Of a DNA stretch of 17,952 bases, positions 1-7,957 are shown in pieces (position 1 is the stretch's first letter; every line of letters begins with the position of its first letter). The notes under the pieces are model-generated. The model saw nothing but the letters and a program-made list of their open reading frames with translations. It ran no database searches and had not been told where the DNA came from. The stretch is taken from contig JAFAQJ010000177.1 of assembly GCA_019246455.1 (NCBI GenBank), positions 1 through 17,952 of the forward strand, read 5' to 3'. A program made the position numbers and the translations under genes. The DNA comes from Pseudolabrys sp. (GTDB taxonomy: Bacteria; Pseudomonadota; Alphaproteobacteria; Rhizobiales; Xanthobacteraceae).

Positions 1-1299
<1,299 letters not shown>

Positions 1300-1411
1300 T
1301 GACTAAGGGATAGGCGACCACTCTCGATCTGCGCCTTGGAAAACTTGGCAAGCTTTTCGCTCGTCCATCCTATAGGCAAGATAGCATCCCTCGTTTAACT
1401 GGTTTAATATC

Positions 1412-1759
1412 ATGCCCATCACCATCTACGGCATCAAGAACTGCGACACCATGAAGAAGGCGCGGGCCGCGCTCGACAAGAAGAAGGTCGCTTACGACTT
1501 CCACGATTACAAAACGAAGGGCATCGACAAGACGAAGCTCGAAGGTTGGGTCAAGAAAGCCGGCTGGGAGACTTTGCTCAACCGTGCCGGCACCACGTTC
1601 AAGAAATTGCCCGACAAGGACAAGGAAGGCGTCACCGAGGCAAAAGCGATCAAACTGATGCTGGCGCAGCCCTCGATGATCAAGCGCCCAGTGCTGGAAT
1701 TGCTCGGCGGCAAAATCCTGGTCGGCTTCAAGCCCGAGGATTACGCCAAAGTCAGCTAG
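1412..1759 (+). CDS. ArsC-family (YffB/Spx/MgsR type) thioredoxin-fold protein
   Basis: A 115-residue protein of the Spx/MgsR/YffB branch of the ArsC family. It opens with the thioredoxin-fold strand YGIKNCDTMKKA, with one Cys at residue 11 and no CxxC. FHDYKTKGID, a GTTFKKL segment and the conserved Arg in SMIKRPVLEL follow, matching E. coli YffB along its whole length. The family shares the arsenate-reductase fold, but YffB-type members are poorly characterised and probable glutathione-dependent reductases. Arsenate reduction should not be assumed here because there is no ars neighbourhood. The ATG at 1412 puts the first strand directly at the N-terminus. I see no clear Shine-Dalgarno sequence. 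The gene stands alone on the plus strand, and its TAG stop overlaps the stop of the convergent SRPBCC gene. Confidence 0.88.
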   Translation: MPITIYGIKNCDTMKKARAALDKKKVAYDFHDYKTKGIDKTKLEGWVKKAGWETLLNRAGTTFKKLPDKDKEGVTEAKAIKLMLAQPSMIKRPVLELLGGKILVGFKPEDYAKVS

Positions 1760-2385
1760 CGCTTCTTGCGCACGCTGGCCGTGACTTCCCGCTGTTCATC
1801 GAGCTCGCTCTGCAACTGCACGCTGGCACTCTCGATATTGCGCAGCATCTCGGGAATGTCGCGGCGGATTGCGCCCGAGATCATGAATTGCGGGACATGG
1901 AAGTTCGGCGCGAATAGCCCGCTGTAAAGCAAGCGTGTCCCCTCGGGCGTCGGCTCGAGGACCCATTCGCCTTCGGAGATACGCATATCGCCGGCGATGC
2001 GCTTGAACACTACGCGCTTCGGCATCTCGTAATCGCTGCGCATCACGGTGCGGATGCGCGGCAAGAGGAACACGTTAATGGTGTTCTCGCGGACATCCCA
2101 GCGTCCGGCGGGGTCCTTCTGCATCATGCGGCAGCTTTCGAGATTGGGCACGATCTGCGGCGCGCGGATACAGTCGGTGACGATGGCCCAGACGGTCTCG
2201 GGCTTGGCTTCGATCTCGATCGAGGCGCGGATGCGCGCGGCGTGCGCGGCCTGGTCCATCTCGACCTGCAACGCCGGATCGCCGGCCAGCGCCCCGCCGC
2301 TCGCCGCAAAAAAGCTCGCGGCAATGAAGCAGACGGCACGGGTATGGGTTAGACGCAGCTGACAATCCTCCAGCGGGCGAATCAT
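1756..2385 (-). CDS. Exported SRPBCC (START-like) family protein, hypothetical
   Basis: A 209-residue protein with an N-terminal signal sequence: basic and polar residues, then a hydrophobic stretch around 18-34 ending in an ALA-type cleavage site. The mature part looks like an SRPBCC/polyketide-cyclase lipid-binding fold: IEIEAKPETVWAIVTDC as first strand and helix, NVFLLPRIRTVMRSDYEM in the sheet, and a final amphipathic helix. This class binds hydrophobic ligands in a deep cavity, but no specific ligand can be named. The sole ATG (2383-2385) has no visible Shine-Dalgarno. Nine codons downstream a CTG (2356-2358) sits 8 nt after a perfect GGAGG and would still give a complete signal peptide, so the true start may be there. 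It is transcribed divergently from prfC and converges on the ArsC-like gene. Exported SRPBCC proteins of this length are common in Rhizobiales without known role. Confidence 0.8.
   Translation of the reverse strand: MIRPLEDCQLRLTHTRAVCFIAASFFAASGGALAGDPALQVEMDQAAHAARIRASIEIEAKPETVWAIVTDCIRAPQIVPNLESCRMMQKDPAGRWDVRENTINVFLLPRIRTVMRSDYEMPKRVVFKRIAGDMRISEGEWVLEPTPEGTRLLYSGLFAPNFHVPQFMISGAIRRDIPEMLRNIESASVQLQSELDEQREVTASVRKKR
2367..2371 (-). promoter_or_regulatory. Candidate Shine-Dalgarno GGAGG inside the annotated 5' end of the SRPBCC gene
   Basis: On the minus strand GGAGG lies 8 nt before CTG at 2358-2356, which is in frame with the SRPBCC gene. The upstream ATG at 2385 has no such site. This is seen directly. 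That the CTG is used as start is an inference, as CTG starts are rare. Confidence 0.3.
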
Positions 2386-2457
2386 TAAAGCCTACAAACG
2401 AAGTGTGACGAAGGGGCGTCGCGGGGAACTCACAAGCCGCTTGATAGGATGGTAAAT

Positions 2458-2491
2458 GGGGCAGGAATATAATCCACATTAATCCCGCCCC
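2458..2491 (+). promoter_or_regulatory. Candidate promoter -10 (TATAAT) inside an imperfect inverted repeat, upstream of prfC
   Basis: A perfect TATAAT stands at 2468-2473 in an otherwise GC-rich gap. TTGATA lies at 2441-2446, but its spacer of 21 nt is longer than normal, so the -35 assignment is doubtful. The -10 sits in the loop of an imperfect inverted repeat, GGGGC-a-GGA (2458-2466) against TCC-c-GCCCC (2483-2491), which could be an operator. Transcription to the right would reach prfC after about 120 nt. The same 212-bp gap must also hold the promoter for the divergent SRPBCC gene, which I could not identify. Confidence 0.3.
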
Positions 2492-2597
2492 CTCGTCAGA
2501 GGCATGCAAAAGGGACTACGGCATACCCGGCGTCGATCAAACAATACGGGCGATCTTGCACGTCTGCAGTCTTGATCCGGCCCGTTTTCCCTGCCAC

Positions 2598-4229
2598 ATG
2601 CCCGCTGCCATGCATGAGCCGCTAAGAGCTGCGCCAAAGACGGGATTGGCCGCCGAAGTTGAGCGGCGGCGCACTTTTGCAATTATTTCCCACCCGGACG
2701 CTGGCAAAACGACGCTGACCGAAAAGCTGCTGCTGTTCGGCGGCGCCATTAACCTCGCCGGCCAGGTCAAGGCCAAGCGCGACCGCCGCTCGACCCGTTC
2801 CGACTGGATGGCGATCGAGCGCGAGCGCGGCATCTCGGTCGTCACTTCGGTGATGACCTTCGAGTTCGGCGGCCATGTCTTCAACCTGCTCGACACGCCG
2901 GGCCACGAGGACTTCTCCGAAGACACCTACCGCACGCTGACCGCGGTCGACTCGGCCGTCATGGTGATCGACGCCGCCAAGGGCATCGAGGCGCGCACCC
3001 GCAAATTGTTCGAGGTATGCCGGCTTCGCGACATCCCCATTCTCACCTTCATCAACAAGATGGACCGCGAGAGCCGCGATCCGCTCGAATTACTCGATGA
3101 GATCGAGAAGACTTTGGCGCTCGATACTGCCCCGGTGACCTGGCCGATCGGCCGAGGCCGCGACTTCGCCGGCACTTACGAATTGGCCACCGGTCGGGTG
3201 CGCCTCCTCGAAGGCGACGGCTCAAAAACCGGCGCGGCGCAGAAGATGACGCTCGACGAGATCGCCGCGCTCAACCCCAATCTCGACAAGGCGGCGCTCG
3301 CCGAAGAGCTTGAGCTCGCCCAGCACGGCTGCAAGCCGTTCGATCTCGCAGCGTTCCGCGAGGGCCATCTGACGCCGGTGTTCTTCGGCTCGGCCCTGAA
3401 GAATTTCGGCGTCGGCGATCTGCTCGATGCGCTCGGCGCCTATGCTCCGCCGCCACGCGCCCAGCAGTCCGACAAGCGCACGGTGGAGGCCGAGGAGCCG
3501 CGCATGACGGCCTTCGTCTTCAAAATCCAGGCCAACATGGACCCCAACCACCGCGATCGCATCGCCTTCGCGCGGCTGTGCTCGGGTAAGCTCGATCGCG
3601 GCATGAAGGCGAGACTCATTCGCACCGGCAAGCCGATGACGCTCTCGGCGCCACAGTTTTTCTTCGCGCAGGACCGCTCGGTGGCGGACGAAGCCTTCGC
3701 TGGCGACGTGGTCGGCATCCCCAACCACGGCACCTTGCGCATCGGCGATACGCTGACCGAAGGTGAGGAACTGAAATTCGTCGGTGTGCCTAATTTTGCG
3801 CCGGAAATCCTGCGCCGCGTCAAACTTGGCGATCCGATGAAGGCGAAGAAATTGAAAGAGGCGCTGCAGCAGATGGCCGAGGAGGGCGTTGTGCAGGTAT
3901 TCCGCCCGCTCGACGGTGCCCCGGCGCTGGTTGGGGTCGTGGGCCCCCTGCAGCTCGACGTGCTCAAAGCGCGGCTCTCCGCCGAATACAGCCTCGACAT
4001 CGATTACGAGCAGCCGGAATTCCAGCTCGCGCGCTGGATCGCGTCGGATGATGGCGAGAAACTGGAAGACTTCGTGCAGGCGAATTATTCGAGCGTCGCC
4101 GACGATCTCGATGGTGATCGTGTGTTCATGGCGCGCAATCAGTTCATCCTCGATTACACGCGCGAGCGGGCGCCGGGATTGACGTTCACCGATATCAAGG
4201 ACGTGAAAGAGCGCGCGGCTGCGAAATAA
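2598..4229 (+). CDS. prfC: Peptide chain release factor 3 (GTPase RF3)
   Basis: RF3 is a translational GTPase that recycles RF1/RF2 from the ribosome after termination. The G domain has G1 SHPDAGKTT (about residues 31-39), the RF3-type switch segment SDWMAIERERGISV, G3 DTPGHEDF and G4 NKMD. Domain II and the RF3 C-terminal domain follow, with DPNHRDRIAFARLCSG and LQLDVLKARLSAEYSLDIDYE. The protein is about 543 residues, in line with the family at roughly 530. The frame is open back to TTG at 2556, but homologues begin shortly before EVERRRTFAIISHPDAG. I therefore prefer ATG at 2598. ATG at 2610 is equally possible, and neither has a Shine-Dalgarno sequence. It converges on the TctC-like gene with only 13 bp between the stops. 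It is a single-gene unit; function is secure, the start is not. Confidence 0.95.
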   Translation: MPAAMHEPLRAAPKTGLAAEVERRRTFAIISHPDAGKTTLTEKLLLFGGAINLAGQVKAKRDRRSTRSDWMAIERERGISVVTSVMTFEFGGHVFNLLDTPGHEDFSEDTYRTLTAVDSAVMVIDAAKGIEARTRKLFEVCRLRDIPILTFINKMDRESRDPLELLDEIEKTLALDTAPVTWPIGRGRDFAGTYELATGRVRLLEGDGSKTGAAQKMTLDEIAALNPNLDKAALAEELELAQHGCKPFDLAAFREGHLTPVFFGSALKNFGVGDLLDALGAYAPPPRAQQSDKRTVEAEEPRMTAFVFKIQANMDPNHRDRIAFARLCSGKLDRGMKARLIRTGKPMTLSAPQFFFAQDRSVADEAFAGDVVGIPNHGTLRIGDTLTEGEELKFVGVPNFAPEILRRVKLGDPMKAKKLKEALQQMAEEGVVQVFRPLDGAPALVGVVGPLQLDVLKARLSAEYSLDIDYEQPEFQLARWIASDDGEKLEDFVQANYSSVADDLDGDRVFMARNQFILDYTRERAPGLTFTDIKDVKERAAAK

Positions 4230-4242
4230 AGCGCGCGGACGC

Positions 4243-5256
4243 TTAATTTACTTTCACGTTCGCCTTCTCGATTACCGGCTTCCAGCGTTCGATCTCGTTG
4301 AGCATCAGCGCGCGCAGCGCCTCCGGAGTGCCACCCACGGGCTCCATCAATTGCGCCGCGAGCTTCTCCCGCACGGCCGGCAGCTTCACGATATCGACGA
4401 CATCCTTGTTGATCGCGTCGATCACCGCTTTCGGCGTCCCGGCTGGGGCGACGAGCCCGTTCCACGCGTCGGCCTCGACGTCGACCCCGCTCTCTTTGAG
4501 CGTCGGCACATCCGGCAGGAATGGCGAACGCGTCGCCGTCGTCACAGCGAGTATCTTGACGGCGCCGTTTTGGGCTTGCGGCGTCACGGAGATTGCCGGC
4601 AAACACGCCATCTGCGCGTCGTTGCGAATAACCGCGGTGATCGCTTGCGGCGACGAGGGATAGGCGACATGCACCATCGTGACGCCGGCCGTGATCGCGA
4701 CGGCTTCCATCGCAAGATGCGACACCGACCCGTTGCCGATCGACGCGAAGTTGTATTTGCCCGGATTCTTTTTCAGGAGCACGACGAGCTCCGCCACCGT
4801 ATTGACTCCCAACGCCGGATTGACCGCCAGGACACTCGGTTGCGTCAGAAGTTGTGTGATCGGCGCCAAATCCTTTTGCGGGTCGTAAGGCAGTTTCGAG
4901 AACAACAGCGTGTTGATGGCGAGCGGCCCGCCGATCGAAATGCCGATGGTCGAGCCGTCCGGCTCGGCTTTGGCAACCATATCGGTGCCAAGATTGCCGG
5001 ACGCGCCGGGCTTGTTTTCGACGACGAATGCCGCGCTGGGATGACGTTGCTGCAGTTGGTCGGCAATCAGGCGCGCCACCACGTCGGGCGTCGAGCCGGC
5101 GCCAAACGGCACGACGATGCGGACGTTCTTCGTCGGCCAGACGTCGGCCAGACCGGGGGCCGTCGCTGCGACAATCAGCGCAACAGCGAGTGTCGCGCGT
5201 TTGATAGCGTTGAAAAACAACGAAATAACCCCACCTGGCGCGCCTTGCATTGACAT
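4243..5256 (-). CDS. Bug/TctC-family periplasmic solute-binding protein
   Basis: A 337-residue extracytoplasmic binding protein of the Bug family (tripartite tricarboxylate transporter receptor). A signal peptide covers about residues 1-37, with hydrophobic core ATLAVALIVAATAPGLA. The mature protein starts with the family's WPTKNVRIVVPFGAGSTPDVVAR. VENKPGASGNLGTDMVAKAEPDG then contributes to the ligand pocket and binds carboxylates through main chain and water. LPYDPQKDLAPITQL and NAINKDV-type C-terminal helices complete the fold. Bug proteins bind organic acids, amides or aromatic acids; the ligand cannot be told from sequence. No tctA/tctB membrane genes lie nearby, which is common because these receptors are often orphan and over-numerous. 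Two in-frame ATGs (5254-5256 and 5248-5250) compete. It is divergent from the NnrU-like gene. Confidence 0.92.
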   Translation of the reverse strand: MSMQGAPGGVISLFFNAIKRATLAVALIVAATAPGLADVWPTKNVRIVVPFGAGSTPDVVARLIADQLQQRHPSAAFVVENKPGASGNLGTDMVAKAEPDGSTIGISIGGPLAINTLLFSKLPYDPQKDLAPITQLLTQPSVLAVNPALGVNTVAELVVLLKKNPGKYNFASIGNGSVSHLAMEAVAITAGVTMVHVAYPSSPQAITAVIRNDAQMACLPAISVTPQAQNGAVKILAVTTATRSPFLPDVPTLKESGVDVEADAWNGLVAPAGTPKAVIDAINKDVVDIVKLPAVREKLAAQLMEPVGGTPEALRALMLNEIERWKPVIEKANVKVN

Positions 5257-5290
5257 TTGCCATCGCTTCTACTGCGCGCCATCAAGTCCG

Positions 5291-5330
5291 CCAAGAGCAA
5301 CGCAGAGCAACAAAGAGCAACGACGCGCAA
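5291..5330. repeat. Four-unit tandem repeat with 10-bp period between divergent genes
   Basis: Four consecutive 10-base units read CCAAGAGCAA, CGCAGAGCAA, CAAAGAGCAA and CGACGCGCAA. The first three share AGAGCAA exactly and the fourth is degenerate. The array lies between the start codons of the divergent TctC-like and NnrU-like genes. The unit length is close to one helical turn. It could be a regulatory array or replication slippage. Confidence 0.6.
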
Positions 5331-5343
5331 CCGGGATCACCGC

Positions 5344-5934
5344 ATGGGCCTCGCCGTTCTGATCGCTGGACTTGTCGTGTTCCTTGGGGCGCACACTTTC
5401 GTGACGGCGCGCAAGGCGCGCGACGCCGCGATCAAAGCGCTCGGCAAGTTCTATTGGCTGATCTTTGCGCTAGTCTCGGTCGCCGCCGTCGTGCTGATTG
5501 CTTGGGGCTTCGGGCGCTATCGCGCCACAGGCTGGATCGATGTCTGGTATCCGCCGCACTTCATGCGGCACATCACCATTGGCCTGATGCTGTTCTCGGT
5601 CATTCTGGTGCTGGCCGCCTATCTCCCCGGCCACATCAAGGCGTGGACCAAGCATCCGATGTTGGCCGGCGTTAAAATCTGGGCGTTTGCCCATCTCCTC
5701 TCGAACGGCGATCTCGGCTCGATCCTGCTGTTCGGCTCGTTCCTGGCTTGGGGTATTTATGCCCGCATCGCCGTCAAGAAGCGCGCGGCGGCGGGTGAGA
5801 TCACCAATATCCGCAACGTTGACCGCGGCTGGACCAATGACGCGGTCGCGGTCGTGCTCGGTATTTTCATCTACCTCGCGCTTGGTTACACGTTCCATCC
5901 CGTAATGATCGGGGTGCCGGTGTTTGGAGTCTGA
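5344..5934 (+). CDS. NnrU-family integral membrane protein
   Basis: A 196-residue, very hydrophobic inner-membrane protein with about six predicted transmembrane segments. The family signature is [21 protein letters not shown], preceded by [20 protein letters not shown]. The NnrU family is named from a denitrification locus of Rhodobacter sphaeroides and is homologous to the plant Z-ISO carotene isomerase, a haem-binding membrane enzyme. The conserved His residues fit that fold, but the substrate here is unknown and no denitrification genes lie nearby. The frame is open back to TTG at 5257, but that extension is polar and repeat-derived. ATG at 5344 begins the first hydrophobic helix and matches family length. 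The stop lies 4 nt before the panB ATG, so the two genes probably form one operon. Confidence 0.85.
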   Translation: MGLAVLIAGLVVFLGAHTFVTARKARDAAIKALGKFYWLIFALVSVAAVVLIAWGFGRYRATGWIDVWYPPHFMRHITIGLMLFSVILVLAAYLPGHIKAWTKHPMLAGVKIWAFAHLLSNGDLGSILLFGSFLAWGIYARIAVKKRAAAGEITNIRNVDRGWTNDAVAVVLGIFIYLALGYTFHPVMIGVPVFGV

Positions 5935-5938
5935 GTAC

Positions 5939-6766
5939 ATGTCTACGCAAGGCGACATAAAGCGGCTGACTGCACCGGACATTCTGACGCGAAAGGGTGG
6001 CGATCCGATCGTCTGCCTGACGTCGTACCATGCGCATACCGCGCGGATTCTCGACCAGCATTGCGACGTCATTCTCGTCGGTGATTCGCTCGGCATGGTG
6101 ATGCACGGGCTCGAGACCACGGTCCCCGTCACGCTCGACATGATGATCCTGCAAGGCCGCGCGGTGATGCGCGGCTCGCAGCGCGCGCTGGTCGTGGTCG
6201 ACATGCCGTTCGGTAGCTACGAAGCGTCCAAGGAGCAAGCCTTCATGAGCGCGGTGCGCGTAATGAAGGAAACTCAATGCGGCGCCATCAAGCTTGAAGG
6301 CGGCAAGCGTATGGCCGAGACCATCGCGTTCCTCACCGAACGCGGTGTGCCGGTGATGGCGCATGTCGGATTGACCCCGCAGTCGATCAACACGATTGGA
6401 TCGTTCCGTGCCCAGGGCCGCGACGAAAGCGACTGGGCGCGCATCGAGGACGATGCGGCGGCAGTCGCATCGGCCGGCGCGTTCTCGGTGGTGATCGAAG
6501 CCGTCGCCGAGCCGCTCGCCAAAAAGATCACGGCGGCGGTCGCGATCCCGACCATCGGTATCGGGGCGAGTCCGGCTTGCGACGGCCAGGTCCTCGTGCT
6601 CGAGGACATGCTCGGCCTGTCGCCGCGTGTGCCGAAATTTGTCAAACGCTATGGCGATCTCGCCCCCTCGATTGGCAAGGCCGTGGCCGATTACGCCGCT
6701 GATGTTCGTGCGCGGCGCTTTCCCACTGCCGAAAACACCTATCCGATGCGGACGAAAAAACCGTAA
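5939..6766 (+). CDS. panB: 3-methyl-2-oxobutanoate hydroxymethyltransferase
   Basis: PanB transfers a hydroxymethyl group from methylene-THF to 2-oxoisovalerate, giving ketopantoate, the first committed step of pantothenate and CoA synthesis (cytosolic, usually decameric, metal-dependent). The 275-residue product matches the family. Metal-binding Asp residues are in VGDSLGMV (D49) and VVDMPFG (D88), the KLEGG segment is at 118-122, the catalytic-base Glu is in VIEAV (about 187), and [21 protein letters not shown] is present, split across 207-226. I chose ATG at 5939 because GGAG at 5926-5929 lies 9 nt upstream and the family begins near here. An in-frame TTG at 5924 overlaps the nnrU-like gene and is less likely. 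No panC or panD is in the window. A palindrome lies about 70 bp past the stop. Confidence 0.96.
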   Translation: MSTQGDIKRLTAPDILTRKGGDPIVCLTSYHAHTARILDQHCDVILVGDSLGMVMHGLETTVPVTLDMMILQGRAVMRGSQRALVVVDMPFGSYEASKEQAFMSAVRVMKETQCGAIKLEGGKRMAETIAFLTERGVPVMAHVGLTPQSINTIGSFRAQGRDESDWARIEDDAAAVASAGAFSVVIEAVAEPLAKKITAAVAIPTIGIGASPACDGQVLVLEDMLGLSPRVPKFVKRYGDLAPSIGKAVADYAADVRARRFPTAENTYPMRTKKP

Positions 6767-6834
6767 GGCGTTGAAATACAAGGGCTGTGGCGCGCTTTGC
6801 CTTGCATACGCCACATCGTTAGGTTACCTCGCGC

Positions 6835-6852
6835 GTGCCCGGGACCGGGCAC
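6835..6852 (+). terminator. GC-rich perfect palindrome after panB; possible terminator or operator
   Basis: GTGCCCGG-GA-CCGGGCAC is an 18-base inverted repeat with perfect 8-bp arms. As RNA it would fold as a 6-bp GC stem with a 6-nt loop. It is followed by ATTGTATTTT, a broken U-tract, and lies 30 bp before the start of the TPR gene. This fits a weak intrinsic terminator for nnrU-panB, or a symmetrical operator for the downstream genes. Confidence 0.4.
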
Positions 6853-6881
6853 ATTGTATTTTGGGGCGGGCGGAGCCGGCT

Positions 6882-7535
6882 GTGGCCGATATCTTTCACG
6901 AAGTCGACGAGGAAGTCCGGCGCGAACAGCTCAAGAAGCTGTGGCAGCGCTATCAGGGGCTGATCGTCGCGGCGGTCGTGCTGGTAGTCGTCGGCGTCGG
7001 CGCCTGGCGCGGCTACGAATATTGGGTCGCCAAGCAGGCCGCCGAAGCGAGCGCGCAGTTCGAGGCCGCCGTCAACTTGAGCGAGCAAGGCAAGCACGAG
7101 GAAGCGCAAGCGGCTTTCGACAAGATCGCGGCGCAAGCGCCGGCTGGCTATCGCACGTTGGCGAAATTGCGCGCCGCCGCCGAGATCGCGCAGCGCGATC
7201 CCAAAGCCGCGGTCGCGGCCTATGACACCCTGATTTCGGACAGCTCGCTCGACCAGACATTGCGCGATCTGGCCGCGGTCCGCTCCGCCATGCTGCTGGT
7301 GGATACCGCGCCGCTCTCGGAACTGAAGAAGCGGCTCGATCCGATGGTGGGCAAAGACAGCGCGTTCCGCCACACCGCGCGCGAATTGCTGGCGCTCTCC
7401 GCATGGCGCAACAACGATGCCACCGAGGCACGGCGCTATATTGACATGATCGCCGCCGACGGCGAGACACCGGCGTCGACGCGGCAGCGTGTGGACGTCC
7501 TGTCCGCGCTGATGGCAGCCGGCGACAAGGGCTGA
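6882..7535 (+). CDS. Membrane-anchored TPR-like protein (YfgM family)
   Basis: A 217-residue protein with one N-terminal transmembrane helix (about 27-43, LIVAAVVLVVVGVGAW) after a charged cytosolic segment FHEVDEEVRREQLKKLWQRYQ. A helical TPR-like periplasmic domain follows, with repeats such as AQFEAAVNLSEQGKHEEAQ. This is the YfgM/PF09976 architecture. In E. coli YfgM is an ancillary SecYEG partner that works with periplasmic chaperones. GTG at 6882 is preferred: GGAG at 6872-6875 gives a 6-nt spacer, and the family N-terminus VADIFHEVDEE begins there. The frame runs open far upstream into panB, but that part is not protein-like. It precedes a lipoprotein gene and der, the usual yfgM-bamB-der order of Proteobacteria, which supports an envelope-biogenesis role. 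Confidence 0.85.
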   Translation: MADIFHEVDEEVRREQLKKLWQRYQGLIVAAVVLVVVGVGAWRGYEYWVAKQAAEASAQFEAAVNLSEQGKHEEAQAAFDKIAAQAPAGYRTLAKLRAAAEIAQRDPKAAVAAYDTLISDSSLDQTLRDLAAVRSAMLLVDTAPLSELKKRLDPMVGKDSAFRHTARELLALSAWRNNDATEARRYIDMIAADGETPASTRQRVDVLSALMAAGDKG

Positions 7536-7544
7536 GAAACTCGC

Positions 7545-7886
7545 ATGCGCCGCACGCAACTGATCCTGCTGGCGACTTTGGTGGCCGCCGCGCCCATCCT
7601 CGCGGGCTGCGAGAGCTTCGACCTCGACAAGCTGGACATCTTCAATCTCAACGAGAAGAAGAAACTGCCGGGGGAGCGCAGGTCCGTTTTCCCAGAAGGC
7701 GTGCCCGGCGTGGCCCAGGGCGTGCCACCTGAGTTGATGAAGGGCTATCAGCCGCCGCCAGATCAAGCGGTGCAACCTGAACCCTCGCCAGATCAAAAGG
7801 CGGCCGAGGCCGAAAATCCGAAAGCCAAGCCGGTCGTTAAGCGCAAGCCCATGCTGCCGCCACCGTCTTCAGGCCAGCAGCAGTAG
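7545..7886 (+). CDS. Short proline-rich lipoprotein at the bamB position
   Basis: A 113-residue predicted lipoprotein. The signal peptide has a clear lipobox LAGC with Cys at residue 22. The mature part starts ESFDLDKLDIFNLNEKKKLPGERRSVFPEG, split here at 22-52. The rest is low-complexity, rich in Pro, Gln and Lys (GYQPPPDQAVQPEPSPDQ) and likely disordered. No beta-propeller repeat is present. It begins 9 nt after the stop of the YfgM-like gene, so the two are surely co-transcribed, and it precedes der. In many alphaproteobacteria the gene here is bamB, whose N-terminal leader after the lipid anchor has a similar LPGER-type segment. This protein may be a reduced or replaced BamB. I recall comparable short lipoproteins before der in Bradyrhizobium relatives, so it may be lineage-typical. 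Function unknown. Confidence 0.75.
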   Translation: MRRTQLILLATLVAAAPILAGCESFDLDKLDIFNLNEKKKLPGERRSVFPEGVPGVAQGVPPELMKGYQPPPDQAVQPEPSPDQKAAEAENPKAKPVVKRKPMLPPPSSGQQQ

Positions 7887-7957
7887 GTCGACGCCGGGCT
7901 TTCCCCGCGCGTCTGCGCTATGACGTTGGCGCGCGATAACCGGCGTTGAACCGAATC

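Noticed and set aside
1340..1356. AAAACTTG-G-CAAG-C-TTTT as a terminator of guaA
   Set aside because: AT-rich stem with a bulge, only four consecutive T, and located 40 bp past the stop; too weak to call.
2622..4000. Long open frames antisense to and out of frame with prfC
   Set aside because: Their translations are Arg/Ser-rich and without domains, as expected from high-GC third positions opposite a true gene.
5210..5224. Small palindrome CGTTG-AAAAA-CAACG inside the tctC-like signal peptide
   Set aside because: Only 5-bp arms within coding sequence; likely chance.
5250..5255. Perfect TTGACA, possible -35 for nnrU-panB
   Set aside because: No -10 is seen at 16-18 nt; the only T/A-containing hexamers are 13-14 nt away. 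The bases also encode the tctC-like start (complement of ATGTCAATG).
4154..5263. Long open frame on the minus strand in another phase of the tctC-like gene
   Set aside because: Composition is Arg/Gly/Asp-rich with no motif; the Bug-family protein in the neighbouring phase explains the region.
5867..6814. Long open frame antisense to panB
   Set aside because: His/Arg-rich shadow of panB; no start signals or recognisable domain.
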